A stretch of 64,000 nt of DNA, from contig CM066921.1 of the NCBI GenBank assembly GCA_033964015.1, forward strand, positions 22,177,355 to 22,241,354. Direction: 5' to 3'. This DNA comes from Scolanthus callimorphus. Its lineage: Eukaryota > Cnidaria > Anthozoa > Actiniaria > Edwardsiidae. A program made the position numbers and the translations under genes. The notes under the pieces are model-generated. The model ran no database searches. It saw nothing but the letters and a program-made list of their open reading frames with translations, and was not told where the DNA came from. Positions 32,331 to 44,000 of the stretch are shown piece after piece (position 1 is the first letter of the stretch; each line of letters starts with the position of its first letter).

Positions 32331-35300
32331 TTAACCAATAACAAATTCTCGACTAGCAATAAACTTTCTTTGATGAAACCTATGAGCGTGGTAGACATAT
32401 GGGTATGCCAGGTCTTTTACAGCTCTAAATTCATTACCCACTGCTTGTTGTGACTCATCTATTTCATAAGAATTGAGATTTTCATGAAATGCACAAGTGG
32501 TCATGACTTGAAGGACAAAAAATGTTCCATGATCCAGCACATCCCACACCTTTATCAACCTCCCAAACTCTGGTGGGTCAGTGTGAGGACTAGGTAATTA
32601 TTTTCTCCCGGTTTGTAACATGTGCCATGGATAGTTATGGAAGAGAGAAGAAATATGCCATCAGGCCGATTGTAATGGACCCCATAAAAGCGCTTAAGAT
32701 TGTCAGTGACTTCTCTGTGCTCATTTAGATCTATAACGTGCTTGGACCTACCACATTCCACTTCATTGCCAAACAAAGGACAAGGGTCTGTATCATTGTC
32801 AAACGTGATAGCATCAGCAGCTTCCATGGTTTGGTAACGCATTGCAAGTGTATAAGGGAGGTTTTTGAAGTTTTTTACAACTTTTGCAACATTCTTAAAA
32901 TGAGCATGCTTTGCTTCCATTCTCATACACCACGACCTTATTAAAGGTCCAAACTTAAACATTAATGTTGGCATATGCACAAGGTAATGCAACTTTGGAG
33001 TTATCCTTGCATTATAAAGGACTTTAAAGGAGCCAATATATAACCGAATTGCATTCTTAAGATATAGCAGTCCAGCACAGGTCACTGTGTGTGATAGGCA
33101 TAGCACCAATATGTCCAAAAGAGACATGAAGCAGTTCCAGTGCTCTGATTCTAGGTCCACATAATTTCCTAGAATAAATGGTAACATGTGTACCATTAAA
33201 TGCATCTGGCTGGCACTTTGCCCAAGATTGGTGCTGACCTTAAAATCAAGATCAGTCTCTTTAATAATCACTGGCTTATCCTTCTTCTCTGAATACCCCA
33301 AAGGAAATTTTTGTATATCTGTATTAAATCCTTCAATGAAAATGCCTTTTCCTCCACCATATAATGTTGAAATAGGTACTTAAGGTGGTAGGGTAATATA
33401 CCTTCTAGAAAAACGTGCATTACATCCTGAGGCAGCTGTTCGCACACATCAAAGTAAGGTGCATCAAGAAGTGTTGTGCGAGAGTTGATTCCAAACTCTT
33501 TAGAATAAAGATTCTTCAAAAATTGAGATGGAGCAGACTCAATTAGTTGCAATTGTTGTTCATGAGCTTCTTTAAACCGCAACACAAAATCCTCTTCAGT
33601 AAATGACTGCTGCATGGTTTCAAATGTTGCCATGCAATGGCGACATTTGTGCTTTGCACCTCCCACACTCTCCTTGAATCCTCCAGCAGCTTGACTAGCA
33701 GGAGTATCTGCAAGTAGTAGAAGCAAAGCAGCTCTCAGGCGCAGAATCCCAAATCCAGGAATTGCAAAGTTATAGCCTCTATCATCATCAGATAATGTCG
33801 TTAGGTCTTCAACCAGTGGCTCTAGCACTTTGTTGAGACCATACTTTTTTATGTGCTTCTTATAACAAACTGCAAATAGATGAATGGACTTCAGCTTTGA
33901 TCGGTATTCAGGAGGTAAGTTTGCCAGCTGATAGTAGAAAAACCCTAGTGAGTGAGCCTTATTTGATAAAGGATTGACAACATTTACGTCATCATAGTAC
34001 ACGATTATACTTAGAGCTTTATCATCACAGAAAAATAAGGGATGGTGTTGGGACATAAATGTTCCATCAGAAAAATCATGTAGCGTTCCTGGTTGGTTTG
34101 ATTTTCTGGGTCCCATGAGCACATATTCACGCAATTTTGGCGATGAAAGTTGAATCTGTAAGCTTTCAATCAAAGGGATGTAGAAGAATGTGTCCTCCAC
34201 TTCAACAACACGTCTTTTCTTCTTGCGTTTGGCAAAAGCTCTTGTCGTTCCAAGCACCTTCCGTATTGGTTCCTGAAATGATAAACAGCTTTTAAGAATA
34301 AAATACAAAAACATTCCTAGCTAATTTAGTAGGCTGGGGAGGGGGAGACATTCCTAGCTAATTTAGTAGGCTGAGGGAGGGGGGGGGGGAGGTTTCTCTA
34401 CTGAGAAATATTTTAAGGCTCACCCAATATGTAAACCAAAAAGTTTACAGGCAGGTCGGGCTGTGGATTTTGTCCAAATGTAATTCAACAGTGGGCATAA
34501 TTGATTAAGACGGGTTTGTTTTAGAGATTTGAGCAACTTAGGCCTCATACAAACATTGATCCTAATTCTAGTCGCACCTATTCATTTTGCAAGATTTTTG
34601 TTATTTGACATACAAAAATCATAATAACTGAAAAATGTAGGAGCAATTTAACCAGTGCAAAAGAATGGGGTGCCAAGTCTGGTTTTAAGAAAGAAAGAAG
34701 CATTTGAAAGATAATTTAGCAGTTTATGTGTGACTCTAGTTACAAGTCTAGTTTGAGTTTCTAGTGCAAATGAGCCAAAAACATAAGCCTTAACTACTGA
34801 AGAATATGAAATGGACATACTGGTGCAACAAGAATTAGGGTTGACATACGGTATGCCCTTAGGGCCTTAGCCAATCCAATCCTTAATCCAATCCTTAGCC
34901 AATGCCATTACTTTGGTGTGATTTTCAAAGTTCCCATGAAAGAAATATAAGCAGTGTCAATTCTGCTAAAAATTCTCATGGAGACCCTAGAACTGCATTT
35001 TGAAAGTTTTCTAATAATACAGGAATGATTGCCATTGGCAAAAAATTTTCATGCTTAATACAGCATTTGTGAAAACTTTGAATTTACTTTTTTCAGGTTC
35101 CCATGAGAATTGTTTGCTGGGACCTTCCCACTATATCATACACCAAAACCATATACTTTTACTGACAAGATTAATTTTGCCCACTGAAAACAATTGTCAC
35201 TTAACTGCTGTCTGAATTTGGCTAGACCCAACTCGGTGACCCAACATAGGGTTTAGATAACACTTTTATCGTCTGTTCAAGGGGGGGGGGGGGGGGGGGG

Positions 35301-37829
35301 GGTAACTATCAAAACTAGCCAATACACAAGATCCTTTGTCAAACCAAAACTAAGAAGTGCCAAAATTGCCAAATAATGGAAGATGAACAGCATTTTTTGG
35401 TCACAATTGCCCTCTCTATTCAGAGCTACATGCAACCCTATCAAAAAAGATAAAGAAAGCTACATTGAATTTCTTCGACTTGATAGTGCGGAAGCATACC
35501 GAGGTTATAGCAAAATTTACATGTGACTGTTTTCTCCTTTTAGGGAAACTTCCCAGATCAGTGAGATTAATATAAATACCTTATTCGCTCTTTTATTTGT
35601 TTCCTTTTTTCTCTTTTCATGTTTAAAATTATTGGAACAAATACCAATGTATAAACAATTCACACTACCAATAAAATATGTCCATGTCAATAAGAGCTGC
35701 TTTGTGATTGTCATTAACAATTTCCTGCTTACTGATTGTTGATGACATAAAAATGTACAAATAAAAACACAATGTAATATGTATGGTTTGTTTACATACC
35801 ACATATTTCAAATGGGTTCTGCAAAACTCTTTTTGCATGCATGCTGTTTGGAGTCCTTCAAATGGTTGGGAAACCTCTGCAAAAACATCATTGAGACCAG
35901 GAACATCATCTGCTTCAATATCAACGCTTGCAAGGCAATCCATGACTCTCTTTCTTAATTGTCTGTTTGCTCTATAAAATAACTGTGAGGTTGAGTGCAC
36001 AATGTTTTGAGTTGCTGTAGTTGTAAGTCGGTTGCCTTCCTTTATTTTTGTAATAAAATAACCAGCAAGCTCATGAAGTGACCTCTCCTGATTGGCATCA
36101 TCATCTTGGGGCATCCCATCATGATCTTGAGAATCATTTGACTGTTGATCAGCAGGTAAATCATGTAGGCTACTTGTTGATTCACTGTCAGCAGTGTCCC
36201 TTCCATCTGTTCCCATTTCCACTCTTTCACCTGAAAACATACAATAAAGTATCTTTAATCGGATTTCTTGCCTTTTGGAAATAGAAAATTATCAATAGGT
36301 AGTAATTTGGGTGGTCTTGACTTTACGTATATAAATGCTTGCATTTCATCTCATCAGGAATTTTGATGGTGGCCACCAGAACAAACATGAGAAAAGACAT
36401 CAATAACCACGTAACTACTTATTAACCAGGCATGAGTCACAGGCAAAAGGTCTGTGAGAAAAGACCAAGGGTTGATATTTCTCAGTACAGACCGAACAAA
36501 TGAGGTCAATATTTTTCTCAGTTGTCTTTCTTGTTCTGTTTCGTGGATTTCTGATTTTATCCCTAAAAGGTACCTAAAATGGCATTGCTTAGTTGATTTT
36601 GACCCCTAAAAGGTACCAACAAGACAAGGGGAAATACACCTGAAATGGCTACCAACAAGTGTGATTTGCTTGATTTTCTAGTTTTTGATTTTTACCCCCT
36701 AAAATGTACCAGGCCTGATCATATATTTAAAACCTGAAAGGTATGCGCACCCCCACCCAAAAAGTAGGGGAGTCCCCCCTCCCCCAGGTGACTTCACCAC
36801 CAAGGAGTTGAACACTTGCTGCCTAGGACTGACTTCACCACCAAGGAGTTGATGAACATTTGCTGCCTAGGACCTTGTCCACACTACACCGTTTTCCAAC
36901 GAAAACAGATACTTTTTGCTCCGGATACGGCTATCGTCCACACTACAATGCCGAAAACAATCACCGAAAACGGCGAAAACAGTAAGTGTTGACACAGATG
37001 ATACCTCCTGTTTTTCTGGGGTCCATTCCATTTTTTATCCACATACCCCCTATTGATGAGTTTTTTCCGAGGGGTTCTGAAATCTGAATTCTGAGGGGTG
37101 TTAATGGAAAATAACTGCTTTTTTGGGTGTATTTAGGCTCCTATTGACGAGAATTTCCGAGGGTTTGGCTGCTATTGACGACATTTTCCAATCTTTTTCC
37201 GATTTCCCGAAATTTCTGAGGGGTCTCCGGCTTCCAAAGCAATTTTCTGAGGGGTCTAGTCAAAAAAATCATTTCCGAGGGGTCAAATTCTTAGTCATCT
37301 CGTCAATACGGAGTATGTGGATATAAAATGGAATGGCCCTCGCTAGCCTGTCACATGACGCATTTTGCCACGTGCCCACTATAAGGGAGCATTCATTATT
37401 TATGCCACGGGGTGGGCTGGCAAGATGTTTCATTCAGCCCCAAAAACCTCTTGACCCCCCTCCAAGTATCAATAAAAACCTCACCCCCCCCCCCCTGGCA
37501 TAAATAATGAATGCTCCCTAAAAACAGCAGGAGTGTGTGTTTGATAACAAATGATTGTTTTGTTAGTCCGATACAAAATAATATAAAAACTTACCTGAAA
37601 GAAATTGAAGTACATTCTGTGTGCCTTCGCAGGTAAATAAATGTAAACGATGATTAACTCGGACATGTTTACAGAAAGAGTTCGCTCTGTTAAACTTCTT
37701 ATCGCATCCATCCAATCCGCACAGAATCAAAAAATTGTCGTCATCCCGATGAAAGGAATTGAAATGCGTAAGTAAATTAGCAAGCATTATTGCCGTGAAG
37801 CAGGAACAAAGCAGGCACTTCCACGCCAT
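32331..37829 (-). CDS. C2H2-finger plus CACTA/En-Spm-like transposase-type protein, three exons
   Basis: Exon 1 (37829-37595) encodes MAWKCLLCSCF and a C2H2-type unit CGLDGCDKKFNRANSFCKHV; donor CAG^GTAAGT. Exon 2 (36230-35800), joined in phase, is acidic (DTADSESTSSLHDLPADQQ) and then helical (ELAGYFITKIKEGNRLTTT). Exon 3 (34272 to about 32331), in phase, holds the core: RREYVLMGPRKS-like start, FFYYQLANLPPEYRSKLKSI, HLFAVCYKKHIKKYGLNKVL, a zinc cluster GGAKHKCRHCMATFE, then LPQDVMHVFLEGILPYHLKY, then ITPKLHYLVHMPTLMFKFGP. The MH-x-x-LEG and K-x-HYL-x-H-x-P motifs resemble the transposase-like part of animal En/Spm (CACTA, Tnp2-type) proteins; this match is from memory. Two one-base frameshifts are needed, near 33303 and near 32580. 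Length would be about 870 residues. The gene starts 191 bp from the divergent SAM gene. It may be a decaying transposase or a repeated host gene. Confidence 0.65.
34316..34392. repeat. Tandem duplication of a 36-bp unit
   Basis: CATTCCTAGCTAATTTAGTA then GGCTGGGGAGGGGGAGA occurs twice head to tail, followed by a G10 run, in intron 2 of the minus-strand gene just upstream of its exon 3. Confidence 0.75.
35281..35302. repeat. G22 homopolymer
   Basis: Twenty-two consecutive G in an intron of the minus-strand gene. Such runs could form quadruplexes and are prone to length error. Confidence 0.8.
36786..36872. repeat. Tandem duplication of a 40-bp unit
   Basis: GTGACTTCACCACCAAGGAG then TTGAACACTTGCTGCCTAGG is followed by CTGACTTCACCACCAAGGAG then TTGATGAACATTTGCTGCCT. 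Confidence 0.8.
36874..37017. mobile_element. End of a DNA element with GTCCACACTACACCG motif
   Basis: TTGTCCACACTACACCGTTT then TCCAACGAAAAC, and a second GTCCACACTAC at about 36954, are typical subterminal motifs of DNA transposon ends in animals. No matching opposite end is seen, so this is a fragment. Confidence 0.4.
37018..37339. mobile_element. TIR element with internal TTCCGAGGGG repeats
   Basis: GGGTCCATTCCATTTTTTAT then CCACATAC at the left mirrors GTATGTGGATATAAAATGGA then ATGGCCC at the right. The core has about seven TT(T)CCGAGGGG or TTCTGAGGGGT units. The element at 12297-12612 has the same left end and the same unit. Confidence 0.8.
37384..37519. mobile_element. MITE with perfect 24-bp TIRs
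   Basis: AGGGAGCATTCATTATTTAT plus GCCA at the left is exactly mirrored by TGGCATAAATAATGAATGCT plus CCCT at the right. The core is C-rich with runs of C up to 13. Confidence 0.85.
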
Positions 37830-38020
37830 GGCTGCAAGAATTACTGTATAGTAAAAATACGAGCGGTCTAGCTAGGATAAACTTTTCTAGGTGTGGTGTG
37901 TGGGAAATATCGATCGGTTTTGTCGTCTCGACCAATCACGCGGCTTTATATATCACCCCACCTACCACGTGACCTCGCTTCCAACGACGCCTCGTTTCGT
38001 TCGCTTCGTTTTTGTTCGCA
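37830..38020. promoter_or_regulatory. Short divergent promoter between the two large genes
   Basis: The 191 bp between the two start codons contain GACCAATCACG (a CCAAT box), GCTTTATATATCACC (TATA-like) and CCACGTGACC (E-box). Transcripts in both directions must start here, since coding begins at each edge. Regulatory function is inferred from position and motifs. Confidence 0.45.
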
Positions 38021-41000
38021 ATGGCTTCCACGGCTCGGATAACTGGGAAAAACATTGATGATCTTCACGAATTCTTAACGGAAAGAGGCTTTGATTCTGC
38101 TTCAGACGTTTTTAGAGGTTAGTAATACATTTTTTTCACTTCAGATATGCACCATCTCAGTGAAAAAGTTCGTTTTTACCCAATTAAACGCAAGCTCTTG
38201 CCGGCGCCCTTCCCGCCGAAAAATGTATTTGACGGAGGGGCTAAAACGCCACTTCTATAACCTTCTAACAACGCCACACTCATCTTCTGTATTGCTAAAA
38301 GGAATCTCAAAGGCTAGTGGGCCGCAAAACATTGAATAGGTCTATTTTACGACCTTTGATCGCAGGGGTTATTGTTACCAGATTGAAGACGTCCTGAGTT
38401 ACGTTGTCTGGGACATGGAAGCCACGGCATAAGAACTTAAATATAGCAGAGTTATAAAAACAAAACGTGCAATGGATAGAGAATGTTTTTATTGTGGTGT
38501 ATTGGAATTTTGGTAAATTTTTGATGAAGGATGGCGAAGATTTTTACGGATTGAAATTGCAGCTTGGGTATTTTGAAATCCGTGATGAGAGCGTGATCAG
38601 TTGAATTAAAAAAAATTGCTTTTTCAGAGGGGACTTGTCACTGTAGATACATTATTGAGTACTTTGGTATTTTTGTCATAGACAATGGAATTGATGGATC
38701 AACGTTTATAACTTTAACAAGAGAAGATCTCAAAGACCTTTACCCAAATGACTTTATGACAAGAAAGAAGATTTGGGACTTCCTAGAAGGCATTGTACGT
38801 ATATATGAATTGATATAAATCATATTTTGTTATAGAAATATATTGTGTGCTTCCAAAAAAATGTCAATGATTCTCCCTCCCTCCCAGGGATTTAATCCCA
38901 GGAGATGGGGTATCATTTTTCTCATTGATATTCTTTAGGAGTGAAGTGGGGAATCAATTTTCAATCCCCCTTTGGATTATGGATATTTTTTGGAACTACA
39001 CAATTATGTTTTATGAATTTCAATATTATATAATGGTCCTAATTGATTTCAGAGGTACAAGAGTGATTCAACAATGGAAGGAATAAATGAGGTAAAAAGA
39101 CTAATTTCTCTCCACATGAAAGTACACAATTTCAGGAAATTCTGAACTCCTCAACCTGGGAAAGTTTGCATTGTCTTTTTTTCTTTTGTTTTGATAGGAC
39201 AAAAACCAGAGGGAAAGGTCCCTTTCCCTAGATTTAGATGATTCTGGATCCTCTACTTCTCTACCTGTGAGTTATCATTCAGTTCAATATGGTATTATGT
39301 GTGGTTCCAGAAAATATCCTAATTTGTTTTTGATTGCGTCAGTACAGCGTTCTATATCTCACACAGCTAGGAGCACATAATCACCCAAATGGAATTGTAA
39401 TCTCGACTTTGGATCATTGCGAATTCGGCTGAGTAATGAAGAAAAGAACTGATGTGCATGCTGTCGCTAAAATAACCAAACTTGTTAAAGAACGGCAGAC
39501 GAGAACGGAAGTTTTGAAAGACAGAAAAAGCAACGTGTTGCCCCCCTGGTTAATTGCCTAATAATAATTACGTGCTTCTAAATATATATTATATATGTGT
39601 GTAAAGAGTGTGTGTTTCAATGATATATATTTGGATGAACACTTGTACTGTACTTGTTTGCCAAATAAATCTGTCTGTTAATCAATACCTTTTGTCAATG
39701 TGATCATTTATTTTTACAGGAGATAAATTCCAAAATACCAAGTGCAAATGCTTTTAGCTGTGATCCTAACCCCTAAAACCTGGAAAGGATTGCATTTATT
39801 TCTTTTGTTTATTGAATATAGGACAACATAGAGAGGGGAAGGCATGGCCGTTCCCTTGGTTTAGATGATTCTGGATCCTCAAGTGGATCTACTTCTCTGC
39901 CTGTAAGTTAAAGGATCTTTCTATTCAATGCAGTAACCATCAATACTGTTAATGACATGTGGTAATTAATTTTTACAGGAAACAAACAAAATTTACTGAT
40001 AGCTGTGGTCCAAACCCCTAAAACCTGGAAAGGGTTTCATTTTATTTTTCTTTGTTTTGAATAATGTAGGATAACAACCAGAGGGAAGGCCTGGCCATTC
40101 CCTTGGTTTGGATGACTCTGGATCCTCAAGTGGATCTACTTCTCTGCCTGTAAGTTATCTTTAATCAGTTCTTTTATCCATTGTTTACATTCAATGCAAT
40201 AATCAATACCTACAAATCGTCAATAATATCTGATTATTGCTATTGTTTCAGAAACCAACAAAATACCAGAAATTATTGCCGACAGCTTCTTGCAGCCGTG
40301 AACCAGAGTCAACTATCTTGGTATGTAAAATGTATGAGGATATTATTACTTTCAGGGTTTGAAATTCGTTTTTTTATTCACAAGAAATTCGTTTTTTAGT
40401 CAAAAGATGAATTTATCTTGTAGAGATGAAATCTACTTAAGCTAAATGGGCAAGAAAAATGCTTTCTTCATTGCTGGATGTAGTAAGCAGCACCAAAAAA
40501 CTTCGCTAGAAAAATGTGAGTGATTTTTTTCCACACTTGATAATTGCACATTCTACTCGCATTTATTGAGTTAGCTTGTGGGAAGTTCGAACCCTGACTG
40601 TATGTAACTTTTACAGTAGCTTGTTATTGATCTAACCATTGATCTAGCCTTTGAAATTTACTGATCTGTATGATAAAATCATTATAATTTTAAGAGTGCT
40701 GACATTTTAGTAAACTAATTAAGTTGCTTATTTTAACCCCTAAAATGTACCCTGGTCCCAGGGTGAGTTTTCTGTGTTTTCAAGCCAAGTTCAGTGGTAT
40801 TATGGTTATTTCAATTATGGTAGTTCGTTTTGCCTCAGTGATTCGCTCTTTTTCTTTATGAAACTTCACCCTGGGCAGGGGCGTAGCTAGGAACTTTGGT
40901 TGGGGGGAGGCCGGATAGTGAAAACATCGGAAGACAATTTTCAAATTTCCTTCAGCAAATACAGTAAATGTATGGGAAAATCTCCTGAGAAAGGGGGCCC

Positions 41001-44000
41001 TGCCCCCTGGCTACGCCCCGGCTGGGGACACTCACTTGGATTCTCAGTTCTATCAATGAAAAACGTTAGTCCCAAAGGCGGAGCTCAGGGCCTACTATCA
41101 GCCAGCCTACTGGATGGTATATTTAGCACCTTCTCATTGACAGTAAGATTATGTGTGTGATAGACTTGTTTATCGCAATTAAATACCTAGGCGGAATTCC
41201 GTACATTCCTAGATAAGATCTAGTGTATATATCGTGTTGTAAAATAAAGCGTGTTCAGTGTATAGCATATAGTCAGCTCGCGTGCTCTTCGCATAAGTGT
41301 AATTTTTTTAAATGGCTTCGTTCGATTTCCATGTTTGGTGCGAGGAGAATAGTTTGAAGGAGGAAACGGAAAAGGAGCTTGCTACAAACGACTTGAATTG
41401 CGTGGAGGCATTAAAACTTGTATCGTCTGACGATATTGGCGGCCTCAAGTTGTCCCTCGGGCAAAGAAAATTGGTGCTTCATGCCCTCAGCAAGCTTGAT
41501 GGGAAAGCGAAGGAGACGAAACCAGCAGCAATAAACGTCACCGAGGGACCTGTAACAACTGCGTCTCTCAGCAAGGACGGGGGCCTCGAGGAGGTCTTGA
41601 AAAAGATCGAGGGAATCTCACTCGACGACCCACTTTACACGTTGGGTGCAACCGCGAAATCTAATGGGAGTAACATGTCTTCCTCGGCGCCTATCACAAG
41701 AATTGACCAGGACCCACAAGTGTTCCTTGGCGCGGCAACAAAAAAAGGAGGTGAGAAGCCTGTGCTTATTCCTGATTTTGTGACCGGGGTTTACGACGGC
41801 CTCACGGAGGATGAGGAAGAGCTGGGCGGCACAGCGACGTCGCGTATTGTTGTAAAAACCTTAAAGAACAAACCGAAACTAGAGCACATTACCCTGTCTA
41901 TGTGGGTCGCCGCAAACGCCCGTATTATGAATCACCTAATCTCAATCGGGAAAATTACAGGCTCTGCTCAAGTCGCGGATTATTTGGCCTACACCGTGAA
42001 GGTGGCGGAGCTTCTTGAATCACACACGCTTATTTCGGTTCTTGTTTACGATAATGAATATCGGAAGCTCCAATGCAACTATGGTTTTAGATGGGGAAGC
42101 GACTCACAACACCTACACACTCGATTCCTAGTTAAGCGGCGTACTTTCGGGCAGTCTAACCCTCCTAACCCACCCACCAAGCCTAACAGCGCCCCTCGCT
42201 TTAATTCTCCCCTTAACCAGCCTCAGATTTGTCGCGTGTATAACACCCCCTCAGGTTGCAGTTGGACTAATTGTAAATATCGTCATGTATGCTCTGCGCC
42301 TAATTGCCACCAACATCACCCGTTATATGCGCACCCTAACGCGCCTGCTTCATCATGACTGAACATAACCGAACTTCACCCTTCACCACTCAATATTAAC
42401 GCATGGACTGACAACTTGACTGACGATTACGACAAGGACTTTATATTATCAGGATTATCGGAAGGCTTCCGAATCATTTCGCCTGATTGTGTCCTACAAC
42501 CTACGGAACTACAAAACTACAAATCGGCTACTGGACCTGATGTGCGTGACAGGGTTGAACAAACTATTTTGGACGAGATACGAAACGGAAACTACATATT
42601 AACAGATACTCAACCAACTATCGTTAGCGCCCTTGGAGCGGTGCCCAAACCAGACAGCAATAAACTACGACTGATTCATGACTGCAGCAGGCCTGACAAT
42701 TTTAGCGTTAACTCATATGCATCTGATCTTAAGCAAATCTCCTATGTTACAGTGGACAAGGCGGTTTCATTAATCAAGCCTAATGCATATTTAGCGAAAC
42801 TGGATATCAAAAGCGCTTATCGACATGTCCCTATTCACCCTTCTAATTACACTGCAACTGGCCTTGCGTGGCAATTTCGCGGCGATGACAAGCCTTCTTA
42901 TCTGTACGACACAAAACTGCCATTCGGGGCGGCGAAGAGTCCCGAGGTATTTCATCGGCTCACGCAAGCAATTACACGAATGATGGACAGGCGGGGATAT
43001 CACTCTATCCTCGCGTATCTGGACGACTTTCTTATTGTGGGTGACACTATGTTACAATGCGAGCAAGCGTATCATGAACTTATAAGGCTGCTTGGTGAAC
43101 TAAGTTTTCAAATAAACTGGGACAAGGCTACAGGCCCTTGTCAGCGGTTAACATTTCTCGGGATAGAGATTGATAGCGTGCGCAGGCAATTAACCTTGCC
43201 CGACCGCAAGCTGTGTGAACTGCGAGCATTATTGAACAATACGATAGCAAAGCGAACTGTTACAAAACGGGACTTGCAGTCCTTGGTAGGCAAGCTAAAT
43301 TTTGCGGCGCGCGTAGTATTTGGCGGACGAACATTTTTACGACGGATAATTGATACTGTTAACCAGATGCAGCGACCTCACCATCATGTTCGCATAAGGT
43401 CTCAATTGCGAGCCGACTTGGGTTGGTGGGCGGAATTTTTGTCAGCTTTTAATGGGAGAACATTCTTCATAGACACTGAGCCGGCCCCTTCGGCCGAGTT
43501 CTCTACTGATGCATGCCCAGTAGGCGGTGGGGGATTCTATAAAGGCGATCGGTTTTACATTAACTGGGAGGTGGACGAGCCCCACCTAGCGCACGCTCAT
43601 ATAAATCTGCAGGAAACATTTACTGTGCTGGTAGCATAGGAAATGGGTCACGGTTAGGACAGACAATACGACTACATTGAGCGCGTTAAATAAAGGCTCA
43701 TCGCGCAACCCTCTAGTCATGACATGGCTGCGTAAGATATTTTGGCTGTCAGCCTATTTCAATTTTCGTGTGACCTCAAGGTTCATCTCAACCTCGTCTA
43801 ATATTCTTGCGGACTCAATATCACGCATTCATGACAACGCCCACTGTGAACGGTTTCTCCAGCGGCTAACTCCGAACGGTAATCTAATAGAAGGGCTAGA
43901 GTACCCATCAAATCAACCAAATATGTCCGGTAACGCATTTAACGCGTTGCCTTTACAGGTCCAGTGGAAGCTCAGGAACTCCAACTTGATGCGGAACTGA

